From Candidatus Aenigmatarchaeota archaeon (GTDB lineage: Archaea > EX4484-52 > GLR71), in NCBI GenBank assembly GCA_023134675.1, contig JAGLUQ010000014.1:1-11851 (forward strand): a stretch of DNA of 11,851 nucleotides. Direction: 5' to 3'. Below, in pieces: positions 1 to 7,715 of the stretch (the stretch's first letter is position 1; every line of letters begins with the position of its first letter). The notes beneath the pieces are model-generated. The model saw only the letters and a program-made list of their open reading frames with translations. It made no database searches and was not told where the DNA came from. The translations under genes and the position numbers were made by a program.

Positions 1-318
1 ATGTTTGCAATATCAAACTATCTTATAGAGAGCACGACAGGGATGTGGAGCGATGTTGATATGGACAGCGATGCAGACATAGGCGCTGGCATAATGAAGA
101 TAACACCGTCAAGCTCTTCAATTGACGCAGAATTCTTCACATTCTTCGCCGCGGCAGCCATTACCATAACAACAGTATTCGGCGGAATGCTGATATCTCT
201 CATCAAATTCGGCAACCTGAAACACTCCGGGAAATACAGCCCGATATTCACAGTGTTTGCACTCAGCCTTTTCTTTATTGCAAAGGTAATAGTTACTACT
301 GCAATGAGTGGACTCTGA
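1..318 (+). CDS. C-terminal part of a probable type II secretion/type IV pilus platform protein (TadC/GspF/ArlJ-like), 5' truncated
   Basis: This is an open frame of 105 residues ending in TGA at 316-318. It is open from the first base of the window, so the ATG at position 1 is probably an internal Met and the gene probably begins upstream. Two hydrophobic segments are visible, roughly residues 44-68 (rich in Ala, Ile and Thr, ending in GGMLISLI) and 80-102. They are joined by a short basic loop, KFGNLKHSGKYSP. A C-terminal helix pair with a Gly/Lys-rich loop (the GK-x-GLKY type) is how I remember the ends of archaeal TadC/FlaJ platform proteins, which organise pilin assembly in the membrane. 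The match is by resemblance only. A pilin gene at 8690 fits the idea but is distant. Another small membrane protein cannot be excluded. Confidence 0.5.
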   Translation: MFAISNYLIESTTGMWSDVDMDSDADIGAGIMKITPSSSSIDAEFFTFFAAAAITITTVFGGMLISLIKFGNLKHSGKYSPIFTVFALSLFFIAKVIVTTAMSGL

Positions 319-337
319 AAAAAAACTTATTTTTTTA
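316..337 (+). terminator. A-tract/T-tract palindrome at the end of the first gene
   Basis: Directly at the TGA stop there is a run of eight A (318-325), the spacer CTTA, and a run of seven T (330-336). The two runs can pair as an A:T hairpin, and the T run by itself is the usual archaeal termination signal. It separates the membrane protein gene from the response regulator gene. Confidence 0.4.
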
Positions 338-360
338 TACTACCTCCACCTATATAATTA

Positions 361-366
361 AAGGTG
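361..366 (+). promoter_or_regulatory. Ribosome binding site of the response regulator gene
   Basis: AAGGTG lies 7 bases before the ATG at 374 and matches the archaeal GGTG-type Shine-Dalgarno. AT-rich stretches upstream (TTTTTTATAC at 331-340 and TATATAATT at 351-359) are candidate TATA elements. The second is too close to the ATG to give a transcript that includes this ribosome binding site, so the first, or read-through from upstream, is the better candidate. Confidence 0.5.
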
Positions 367-373
367 CATTAAT

Positions 374-754
374 ATGGCTAAGATAATGATTGTAGATAAT
401 GACATAAACACAGTGGAAACGCTTAAAGAGATTTTAGAAATGGAAGGCTATGATATTGTATCTGCGTTCGGCGGAAAGGAGTGTTTCGAGAAACTAACAT
501 ATACAAAAGTAGACCTGATTCTATTAGATATAATGATGCCTGAAATAGATGGCATACAGATATGTGAAAAACTTACAAAAAACGAAAAAACAAAGGATAT
601 AAAAATAATACTGATAAGCGCCATATCTATCGCTTCAGACACTTTCAAGCAGAACAAAGAACATTTTTCATACTTTAAAAATGTAATGGATGAAATTGAA
701 AAACCGTTCGACGCCGACACACTAATCAAAAGAGTAAAAGCTGTTTTAACCTAA
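374..754 (+). CDS. Stand-alone response regulator (single receiver domain, CheY/Spo0F-like)
   Basis: The 126-residue protein is one receiver (REC) domain with nothing attached. The acidic pocket is D8 and D10, the phospho-acceptor is D52 in LLDIMMPEIDG, the switch Ser is S82, and the conserved Lys-Pro is K110-P111 in EKPFD. All key residues are present, so it should accept phosphate from a His kinase. It has no DNA-binding or enzymatic output domain, so it acts by protein contact or as a phosphate shuttle. The stretch between beta-4 and the Lys is unusual: the common Gly-Ala-x-x-Tyr segment is replaced by a longer polar segment (residues 86-108) ending in MDEIEKPF. A GGTG ribosome binding site supports the start. 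Two kinase genes follow on the same strand, beginning 96 bases downstream, and are the obvious partners. Confidence 0.93.
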   Translation: MAKIMIVDNDINTVETLKEILEMEGYDIVSAFGGKECFEKLTYTKVDLILLDIMMPEIDGIQICEKLTKNEKTKDIKIILISAISIASDTFKQNKEHFSYFKNVMDEIEKPFDADTLIKRVKAVLT

Positions 755-763
755 AATAATTCC

Positions 764-774
764 TAATTTTTTTG
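764..774 (+). terminator. Weak T-tract after the response regulator gene
   Basis: A run of seven T at 767-773 lies 13 bases after the TAA stop. It could end transcripts of the response regulator gene or only weaken them. No strong hairpin is seen. Confidence 0.25.
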
Positions 775-800
775 ATGGAACAAATAAAATAAAAGCAAGT

Positions 801-810
801 CTTATATCAA
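801..810 (+). promoter_or_regulatory. Possible TATA element before the membrane histidine kinase gene
   Basis: CTTATATCAA lies about 45 bases before the ATG at 851. A start of transcription 25 or so bases downstream would leave a leader of about 20 bases containing the weak purine-rich stretch TGAGAA (841-846). No strong Shine-Dalgarno is present, so read-through from the response regulator gene is also possible. Confidence 0.3.
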
Positions 811-850
811 AATTAGATTCTATGCAAAAAAATATGTATGTGAGAATTAT

Positions 851-2716
851 ATGGGACAAAAAAATATTGCTAAAAGTACAAGATATAAAGTTACGGTATC
901 TATTATTTTTGGACTGATAGGTTTTGCTGTCAACTTTCATACTATCAGTTTCCAATTTCCTCCTTATACAGCCCTTATCTTGATAGGATTCATCTTTCCA
1001 ATGCTTATAGCCCGGGCATGGAACTGGAAATATGGATTGCTGTCAGCCTTAGCTGGAGGCACCCAATCTTTATGGTGGATCTTAGCTCCAAGCAATGGTT
1101 ATGCCATATTTCTTATTGTCCCTCCTTTTACGCTATGGATCCTATGGCACGGATATATTTCTGACCTGCGCAAAAAGCAAAAGATTCAAAGATGGTGGTT
1201 AAATCCATATATTGCAGAAATCCCATTTAGGATACTCAACACAATAAACCTGTACACGCTGTCAAGATGGGCCATAACACTCAATCCGACGCCCTGGAGC
1301 TGGGGAGCCAGTGCAAGCAACACAATACCTATGGCTTTTAGCAATTTTGTAGTCCTAAAACAGTTCGCGGTAGGATATGTAATACTAATGCTGACTGATG
1401 TATTGCTGAACCTTGGATTTGTCAGAAAGTTCTTTGGGCTGGAAGAGAAAACAGATCAGACAAACACAAGCTATATCATAAGCATCTCTGTTCTCTTCGG
1501 AATCATTTTCTGGGTCATTGACAGTATCATCAGTTCCAGAATATTCTATCCTGAAAGTTCTTTTGTTGATCTGTTTGCAGTAAACATACCTGCATATTCC
1601 TTTTATATGCGAAGTTTTTTCATTATTACCTGCCTGACGGGAGGATTGATAATATCAAAGCAATTGCACAAGCAACATAAAAGTGAAAAGGCATTGCGGA
1701 AAAGTGAAGAGAAATACCATCTGCTGGCAGATAACACAGTTGATGTTATATGGCAGATGGATATGGACTTCAAATTTAAATATGTCAACCCATCAATTTT
1801 CAGATTGTTAGGATTTACACAGAAAGAATGGATCGGAAGTTCATTAAGCGAACATTGTACTCCTGAAAGAATGCAATCCATGTTTAATATAAGAGAAAGT
1901 GAACTGCAGAAAGGTCCTGAACCAACTGAGATTACATTTGAAACTGTATTGCTCCACAAAAGTAAAAGATTGGTTCCGGTTGAAATAACTGCAAAAATAC
2001 TGTTCGATAATAACGGCAATCCAACAGTAATTCAGGGAACCACTAGAAACATCACCGAACGCAAAAAAGCGGAAAAAAATATTAACAAGTCTCTAAAAGA
2101 GAAAGAAGTGCTTCTGAAAGAGATACATCACAGAGTAAAGAACAATCTCCAGATTATCTCAAGCCTGCTTGAAATGCAGATAAAGACTACGAAAAACAAA
2201 GAAATCACCATAATTCTTTCTGAATCCAAAAACAGGATAAATACTATGGCTCTCATCCATAGCCTGCTTTATAAAAGCAAAGACCTGTCAAAGATAAATA
2301 TGAAAATATTTATAAACCGATTGTCGAAGCAGCTGTTCCAGAGTTATCCAACAGAAAATACAAAAATAGACCAAACTATTCTTGTTGGCAACTATCTGTT
2401 TCCCATAAATACTGCAATACCTATCGGACTAATTATCAATGAGCTTTTGACAAACAGTATAAAACATAGTTTTAAAGGCAGGAAAAGAGGGATGATTAAA
2501 ATTAATCTCACTTCACAAAAAGGCGAGATAATCTTCACCGTCAGTGACGATGGTATCGGCCTGCCGACAGGATTTGATATAACTAAAACCAAAACGCTTG
2601 GTTCTCACCTTGTAAAGATCCTTGTTGAGAATCAACTACAGGGAACAATGAAGATTACAAGCAAAAAAGAGGAAGGAACCACATTCAAAATAAAGTTTAA
2701 AATAGAAACTGATTAA
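851..2716 (+). CDS. Membrane-bound sensor histidine kinase: multi-TM N-terminus, PAS, HisKA_2, HATPase
   Basis: The protein has 621 residues. Residues 1 to about 280 form an integral membrane sensor with roughly seven or eight hydrophobic segments (for example near 14-34, 39-58, 60-78 and 83-105, then further segments up to about 277). A PAS domain with its C-cap follows (about 286-405, ending ITERKKAEK). Next comes a HisKA_2-type dimerisation helix with the EIHHRVKNN motif, where H427 (or H426) is the phospho-acceptor. The ATPase domain has the N box N530-E531...N535 and the G1 box D567-G-I-G570. The G2 region reads T582-L-G-S-H-L-V588, slightly off the usual G-L-x-L-V. The kinase should autophosphorylate and pass phosphate to a receiver; the next gene and the upstream gene both encode receivers. 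The last TM pair, with a VIDSII...SFVDLF...P-x(4)-Y-x-R pattern, resembles a hairpin often seen before PAS domains in methanogen and bacterial kinases (from memory). What it senses is unknown. Confidence 0.92.
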   Translation: MGQKNIAKSTRYKVTVSIIFGLIGFAVNFHTISFQFPPYTALILIGFIFPMLIARAWNWKYGLLSALAGGTQSLWWILAPSNGYAIFLIVPPFTLWILWHGYISDLRKKQKIQRWWLNPYIAEIPFRILNTINLYTLSRWAITLNPTPWSWGASASNTIPMAFSNFVVLKQFAVGYVILMLTDVLLNLGFVRKFFGLEEKTDQTNTSYIISISVLFGIIFWVIDSIISSRIFYPESSFVDLFAVNIPAYSFYMRSFFIITCLTGGLIISKQLHKQHKSEKALRKSEEKYHLLADNTVDVIWQMDMDFKFKYVNPSIFRLLGFTQKEWIGSSLSEHCTPERMQSMFNIRESELQKGPEPTEITFETVLLHKSKRLVPVEITAKILFDNNGNPTVIQGTTRNITERKKAEKNINKSLKEKEVLLKEIHHRVKNNLQIISSLLEMQIKTTKNKEITIILSESKNRINTMALIHSLLYKSKDLSKINMKIFINRLSKQLFQSYPTENTKIDQTILVGNYLFPINTAIPIGLIINELLTNSIKHSFKGRKRGMIKINLTSQKGEIIFTVSDDGIGLPTGFDITKTKTLGSHLVKILVENQLQGTMKITSKKEEGTTFKIKFKIETD

Positions 2717-2717
2717 T

Positions 2718-5700
2718 ATGAAGGAAAAAAGAAGAATACTGATTGTTGAAGATGAAGTAATCATAGCTGAAGACCTAAAGTCAGCAATTGAAGAGATAGG
2801 TTTTACAGTAGTCGGATACGCAGTCAGTGCAGATGAAGCAGTCGAGAAAGCACTCAAGCTTAAACCAGACTTGATACTGATGGACATTATTCTGAAAGGA
2901 AAGAAAAACGGGATAGAAGCATCTATTGAAATAAAAAAAGAACAGGATATCCCAATCATATTTCTGACCGCATACGCTGATACGAAGATGATAGAAAAAG
3001 CCAAAAGCATAGAGCCTTATGCATACCTTATCAAACCGTTTCAGGAAAGGCAGCTTCTTGCATCAATAGAGATGGCAATTTACAAAAACGATATAGAGAC
3101 AAAACTGAAAGAGAAGGAAGAATGGCTCCGCACAACACTAAACAGCATAGGCGACGGCGCAATTGCGACAGATACAAAAGGAAATATAACTTTCATGAAT
3201 CCTATCGCCCAAAATATGACAGAATGGAAAGAAGATAAAGCCAAAGGAAAACCCTTAAACCAAATTTTCAAGATAAAAAATGAAGTGACTGGAAAACCTG
3301 CCAAAAACCCAGTTGACACAGTGCTAAAAAAAGGCATGATAGTAAAGCTGACAGACCATACAGTACTTATATCAAAAAATGGAAAAACAATCCCCATAGA
3401 TGACAGCGGAGCAGCGATAAAAAACCAAAAAGGAGAAATTATGGGAACAATCCTGATATTTCATAATATCAGCGAACGCAGAAAAACCGAAAAGAAACTG
3501 TTAGACAGTAATAAAAGATTCAAAGACGTAACAACTAACTCTCTTGAATGGATCTGGGAGGTAGACGCAAAAGGAAAATATACATACAGCAGCACCGTCG
3601 TTGAAAAGATACTAGGTTACAGGCCGGAAGAGATTGTAAACAAAAAATATTTCTATGACCATTTCCACCCGGAAGATAAGAAAAAGCTAAAAAAAGCTGT
3701 ACTGAGACAATTTGCCAAGAAAAAACGATTCTTTGGATTCCAAAACAAGAACATACACAAAAACAAAAGTCCTGTCTGGCTCTCAACAAGCGGCGTCCCT
3801 ATAATAGATGAAAAAGGAAAGCTTCTCGGCTACAGGGGAACAGACAGCAATATAACTGAAAAGATAATTGCGGAAAAAGATATAAAACACCTGAACAGCC
3901 TGCTCAATGCAATCAGAATTATCAACAAGCTAATTATCAAAAAAAAGAAAATAAGTGAACTGCTACAGAAAACCTGTGATGCCCTGACAAAGACATTAGA
4001 TTACAACACTGTATGGATTGGTCTTATAGACAGTGAAAAATTTAGCACTGTCAAAAGCTCAGGCTTCAGAAGCAAAACATGCGACTTAAACAAACTGCTG
4101 CTCGAGAAAAAGTACCCCTACTGCATCAAAAAAGCTTTTTCAAGTGACGAAGACTTTTTTATGATAGACAATAATGACAAAAATTGCAGAAAATGCTCTC
4201 TAAAAACATGCAAAAATAAAGAGACAGCAATCATCAAAATAAAACACGACAACAAACTATACGGTTTCCTCACCATTTCACTCCTAATAGATAACCAAAT
4301 CAACAAAAAAGAAAAAAGTCTTTTAAAAGAAATGGCAGAGGACATAGCATTTGCTATATACAACATAAAAGCTGAAAAAGCGCATCAGGCATCAGAAAAA
4401 GCACTGAAGCACAAACTCATCATATTATCAGAAATGAATAGTGAAACAAGTGACATAAACATAAAAGACATTATTGATATCACCATTTTACAGAAAATGC
4501 AGGATAGCTTCTCCGAATCATATAATATCGCATCGCTCATATTTGATAACAAAGGCAATGCAATAACAAGACCCAGCAACTTCTGCGATTTCTGCAAGAC
4601 ACTTCATACAACTAAAAAAGGTGCAAAAAAATGCGAGATTTCAGACAGATACATTAGCGAAATGACTTCCAAAAATCCGGCAAAAGCAATCCCATGCAGA
4701 AACTTCGAAGAGATACTAAACGCTGCAGTCCCAATCACAATAGGAAAAAAACGCATAGGTATATGGGGTATTGGACAAAAATTCATAGACAATGTCCCTG
4801 AGGAAAAAATACGCAAATATGCAAGAAGCATTAATATAGACGAAAACAAACTTCTAAAAGCTGCAAAAAAAATCAATGTAAGCAGCAAGGAAGAATTCGA
4901 ACAGGCAATATCTTTTCTTGAAGTCATGAGCAACAACATATCGCTTATCGGATTGCAAAATATTCAGCAGGCAAATGAAATAAAAAAGCGGAAAAAAATA
5001 GAGGAAGAACTATTAAAAAGCTACAAAAAGATGAAAGAGCTTGAAATAATGAGAGATGAGTTCGTAAATATAGCAACCCATGAGCTAAAAACCCCGCTTG
5101 TCCCGATTTTCGGTTATCTCAGCATAATATTGAAAGACAAAAAACTTGACAAAAAACACAGAAAATATCTGGAGATTGCCATGAAAGCAGCTAAAAAGGA
5201 AAACAAGCTGATTGGAAACATTATGGATTTCAGCAAACTGGAATCAGACAAAATAAAGTTCAATAAGACCAATATAGATATTAAGAATATAATTATAACG
5301 GCTGTACAGGAGCTAAACACCTTTGCTATTGAAAAAAACATCAAGATTGAAACTAAAATTCAGGAAGGACTGCCGAAAATCTATGGTGACAAGCAAAGAC
5401 TGACACAGGTCATAACTAACCTCATCAACAACAGCATTAAGTTCACAGATAAAGGAAGTATAACTGTCAAAGCAAAATATGAAAGGGAAAAAATAATTAT
5501 CAGTATAAAAGATACAGGTATAGGTATATCTAAAAATATCATACCAAAGGTTTTCACCAAATTTTTCCAGGCAGACAGCACCCTCAGAAGAAAACAGGAC
5601 GGTGTTGGTCTAGGCTTAAGCATATGCAAAAGAATAATAGAGGCACATGATGGAAACCTATGGGTAAAAAGCACAGAAGGAAAAGGAAGCACATTCACCT

Positions 5701-5744
5701 TTACCCTACCATTAAAAGAGAGCATCATAAATTCAAAGAACTGA
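2718..5744 (+). CDS. Soluble hybrid histidine kinase REC-PAS-PAS-GAF-PocR-HisKA-HATPase
   Basis: The 1008-residue protein has no membrane segment. In order it carries: a REC domain (5-120; E11, D12, phospho-acceptor D56, T84, K106); PAS1 (about 135-254); PAS2 (about 266-390); a GAF domain (about 392-555) containing C490-x2-C493-x4-C498; a PocR-like domain (about 585-750) with the family's cysteines C623, C626, C639 and C660; a short charged helical linker; HisKA with H788 in ATHELKTPL; and HATPase_c with N901...N905, D932-T-G-I-G936 and G962-V-G-L-G966. It looks fully active. Its ATG begins one base after the stop of the membrane kinase (TAA-T-ATG), with no separate ribosome binding site, so translation is probably coupled. 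I infer that the N-terminal REC takes phosphate from the upstream kinase. PocR domains are known or predicted to bind small organic ligands; here the ligand is unknown. The coding strand is very rich in A and Lys codons. Confidence 0.93.
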   Translation: MKEKRRILIVEDEVIIAEDLKSAIEEIGFTVVGYAVSADEAVEKALKLKPDLILMDIILKGKKNGIEASIEIKKEQDIPIIFLTAYADTKMIEKAKSIEPYAYLIKPFQERQLLASIEMAIYKNDIETKLKEKEEWLRTTLNSIGDGAIATDTKGNITFMNPIAQNMTEWKEDKAKGKPLNQIFKIKNEVTGKPAKNPVDTVLKKGMIVKLTDHTVLISKNGKTIPIDDSGAAIKNQKGEIMGTILIFHNISERRKTEKKLLDSNKRFKDVTTNSLEWIWEVDAKGKYTYSSTVVEKILGYRPEEIVNKKYFYDHFHPEDKKKLKKAVLRQFAKKKRFFGFQNKNIHKNKSPVWLSTSGVPIIDEKGKLLGYRGTDSNITEKIIAEKDIKHLNSLLNAIRIINKLIIKKKKISELLQKTCDALTKTLDYNTVWIGLIDSEKFSTVKSSGFRSKTCDLNKLLLEKKYPYCIKKAFSSDEDFFMIDNNDKNCRKCSLKTCKNKETAIIKIKHDNKLYGFLTISLLIDNQINKKEKSLLKEMAEDIAFAIYNIKAEKAHQASEKALKHKLIILSEMNSETSDINIKDIIDITILQKMQDSFSESYNIASLIFDNKGNAITRPSNFCDFCKTLHTTKKGAKKCEISDRYISEMTSKNPAKAIPCRNFEEILNAAVPITIGKKRIGIWGIGQKFIDNVPEEKIRKYARSINIDENKLLKAAKKINVSSKEEFEQAISFLEVMSNNISLIGLQNIQQANEIKKRKKIEEELLKSYKKMKELEIMRDEFVNIATHELKTPLVPIFGYLSIILKDKKLDKKHRKYLEIAMKAAKKENKLIGNIMDFSKLESDKIKFNKTNIDIKNIIITAVQELNTFAIEKNIKIETKIQEGLPKIYGDKQRLTQVITNLINNSIKFTDKGSITVKAKYEREKIIISIKDTGIGISKNIIPKVFTKFFQADSTLRRKQDGVGLGLSICKRIIEAHDGNLWVKSTEGKGSTFTFTLPLKESIINSKN

Positions 5745-5750
5745 ACTCTT

Positions 5751-6482
5751 ATGAAAACCCGCTTCTTCGAGATTGACGTATTAAGAGGGATAGCCATAAT
5801 CCTCATGATCTTCTACCACATCCTATATGACCTTTATTACTTCGCAGGCCTTGACATAGATCTCTGGTCCGGTCCTCTCTGGTCCATAGGCCGCGCATCA
5901 GCCGCAACATTCATATTCCTTGTCGGCGTCTCACTGACGATAAGCTTCTCAAGAGCAAAGACCGGGCTGACAGAAAAAGAGATGTTCAGAAAATACCTTT
6001 ATCGCGGAACCAGAATATTTTCCTGGGGCCTTCTCATCACAGCCATGACATACCTTTTCCTTGACAAAGGGACAATATACTTCGGCATACTCCACTTCAT
6101 AGGTATAGCCATAATACTCGCATACCCGTTCCTTAAGCTCAAACAATTGAATATTCTTCTTGCAGCAGCAATCATCGCTATAGGCCTATACCTTAAAGAC
6201 CTGGCATTCAATACAACATTCCTTATTCCTCTTGGAGTAAAGCCGGTATCCTTTTACACTCTTGACTATTTTCCGCTTTTCCCATGGTTCGGCGCAATCC
6301 TTCTGGGAATATATATAGGGAACAGATTCTATCCAAAAGGAAAAAGAATGTTCCGAACCCCTGACTTGAAAAGACAGCTTAAACCTCTTGCATATCTCGG
6401 AAAGAACTCACTGATGATATATCTGATACATCAGCCGATACTTATAGCTGTTATTTATATCGCTTCCGGATCTCTTATATAA
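5751..6482 (+). CDS. DUF1624/HGSNAT-like integral membrane acyltransferase candidate
   Basis: The 243-residue protein has about seven or eight hydrophobic helices. It starts with the family signature R4-F-F-E-I-D-V-L-R-G (4-13), followed by H23 in MIFYH. A second conserved-looking histidine is H115 in FGILHFIG, and a C-terminal LGKNSLMIYLIHQP motif contains H227. This pattern is that of the heparan-alpha-glucosaminide N-acetyltransferase catalytic family (DUF1624, COG3503), and the length fits the short prokaryotic members. The eukaryotic enzyme moves an acetyl group across a membrane to a glucosamine; the substrate of archaeal members is not known, and modification of a surface glycan or lipid is only an inference. 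The gene starts 6 bases after the hybrid kinase stop, without a clear ribosome binding site or promoter, so it is probably cotranscribed with the kinases. It is visibly less A-rich than they are. Confidence 0.82.
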   Translation: MKTRFFEIDVLRGIAIILMIFYHILYDLYYFAGLDIDLWSGPLWSIGRASAATFIFLVGVSLTISFSRAKTGLTEKEMFRKYLYRGTRIFSWGLLITAMTYLFLDKGTIYFGILHFIGIAIILAYPFLKLKQLNILLAAAIIAIGLYLKDLAFNTTFLIPLGVKPVSFYTLDYFPLFPWFGAILLGIYIGNRFYPKGKRMFRTPDLKRQLKPLAYLGKNSLMIYLIHQPILIAVIYIASGSLI

Positions 6483-6495
6483 CCCATCAAAAAAA

Positions 6496-6505
6496 CATAT
6501 AAATC
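6496..6505 (+). promoter_or_regulatory. TATA box placing a leaderless transcript start at the M20 peptidase ATG
   Basis: CATATAAAT (6496-6504) follows an A-rich stretch and is centred about 25 bases before the ATG at 6525. Archaeal transcription starts about 25-27 bases downstream of the TATA centre, so the mRNA should begin at or next to the start codon. There is no Shine-Dalgarno before the ATG, which fits. Confidence 0.6.
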
Positions 6506-6524
6506 CGGGATATCAATTAATCCT

Positions 6525-7655
6525 ATGATAAAAAAGGAAAGGATAATTTCGCTCACGCAAAAACTTATACGGGAAAAATCAGAAAACCCCCCAGGCAAAG
6601 AATACAAGGCAGCAATGATTGTAAAAGAAGAGATGGAGAATATTGGCCTTGACGTCTCAGTATACGAATTTGAAAAGGGAAGACCCAACATTATAGGAAC
6701 CCTGAAAGGTAACGGCACATCAAAAAAATCGCTCCTTCTCGCAACGCACACAGACGTCGTACCTGCAGGATATGGCTGGGTTCACGACCCATACTCAGCA
6801 GACCTTATCAAAGGAAAAATATACGGCAGGGGCGCATCAGACTGCAAGGGACATGTCGCTGTCTGCCTTGAAGTTGCAAGAAGCATTGCAGAAGACAAGA
6901 GAAGGCTGGAAGGCGACCTTATACTTGCAGTAACTGTAGATGAGGAGAAAGGCAATGGTAAAGGCATGAAACCGCTTCTGGAAAAAGGAATACTACGACC
7001 ATCGGGTGCTGTTGCAGTTGATATAGGAAGCTTCGATTTGGTCATGGCCCAAAAAGGGCTGATACATGCAACAATAAAGATAAAAGGAAAAGAAGCCCAC
7101 GGCGCATACCCCCAAGAAGGTATCAACGCGATAGAGATCACGGCAAAGATTATCACAGATCTTAAAATACATAAGTTCAACCACAGAACCCATCCGTTTT
7201 TCAAAGAGCCCACAATAAACATCGGCACTATAAAAGGCGGGGATAAAGTGAACATGGTTGCAGAACACTGCGAATTTGAGGCAGACATACGCTACCTGCC
7301 AGGGATGGACAAAAACAAAACATTAAAAACAATAGAAAATATAATCAAGAAACACTCAAAAGAATACACGATAACTGTAGACTCACAGCTGGATCCTTAC
7401 GAAATAAAAAGCAAAGAAAAGATAATAGGACAGCTCAAAGAAGCTTTTAAAAACAAAGGAAAACATGCAAAGATATGCGGAAGCTCCGGTGCAACAGTAA
7501 TCTGCGAGTTCAAAAAATATGATATCCCGGCAATAGCGACAGGATTCGGAATAGACAAATGCATGCATGCAAAAGACGAATATGTAGTCGTTGACGACCT
7601 TGTAAAAGGCGCAGATATCCTTGAAGAGTTTGTGATGCTGTCAATAGGAAAATAG
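6525..7655 (+). CDS. M20-family metallopeptidase (ArgE/DapE/ACY1/CPG2-like)
   Basis: The 376-residue protein has the full two-metal M20 site: H75 and catalytic D77 in ATHTDVVP, bridging D106 in YGRGASDCKG, catalytic E140 and metal ligand E141 in VDEEKG, D166 in VAVDIG, and H348 in CMHAKDEY. The dimerisation lid lies between about 175 and 290, with the KEAHGAYPQEG segment near 190-200. The length is normal for the family. These enzymes hydrolyse amide bonds of N-acyl amino acids or small peptides in the cytoplasm (N-succinyl-diaminopimelate, N-acetyl-ornithine, aminoacyl groups). The sequence does not tell which, and no lysine or arginine biosynthesis gene lies nearby. It has its own TATA box and is probably leaderless. 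It converges with the isomerase gene downstream. Confidence 0.93.
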   Translation: MIKKERIISLTQKLIREKSENPPGKEYKAAMIVKEEMENIGLDVSVYEFEKGRPNIIGTLKGNGTSKKSLLLATHTDVVPAGYGWVHDPYSADLIKGKIYGRGASDCKGHVAVCLEVARSIAEDKRRLEGDLILAVTVDEEKGNGKGMKPLLEKGILRPSGAVAVDIGSFDLVMAQKGLIHATIKIKGKEAHGAYPQEGINAIEITAKIITDLKIHKFNHRTHPFFKEPTINIGTIKGGDKVNMVAEHCEFEADIRYLPGMDKNKTLKTIENIIKKHSKEYTITVDSQLDPYEIKSKEKIIGQLKEAFKNKGKHAKICGSSGATVICEFKKYDIPAIATGFGIDKCMHAKDEYVVVDDLVKGADILEEFVMLSIGK

Positions 7656-7674
7656 CAATTTTCCTGAAAATCGC
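7655..7674. terminator. Imperfect stem-loop between the convergent M20 and isomerase genes
   Basis: GCAATTTT and AAAATCGC can pair around a CCTG loop with one A-C mismatch, starting on the last base of the M20 stop codon. No T run follows, so a role in termination or transcript-end stability is only possible. The rest of the 60-base convergent gap is AT-rich with no other visible element. Confidence 0.25.
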
Positions 7675-7715
7675 AAGTATATAGGCATTATAGTTTATTA
7701 TAGATTATAAGTCAG

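Noticed and set aside
5381..5806. Minus-strand open frame of 141 codons opposite the end of the hybrid kinase
   Set aside because: It is the mirror of a well-conserved ATPase domain and the start of the next gene; no promoter, ribosome binding site or recognisable protein pattern.
6782..7288. Minus-strand open frame of 168 codons opposite the M20 peptidase
   Set aside because: The plus strand carries the full M20 catalytic motifs in this stretch; the antisense product is low-complexity and unlike any family I know.
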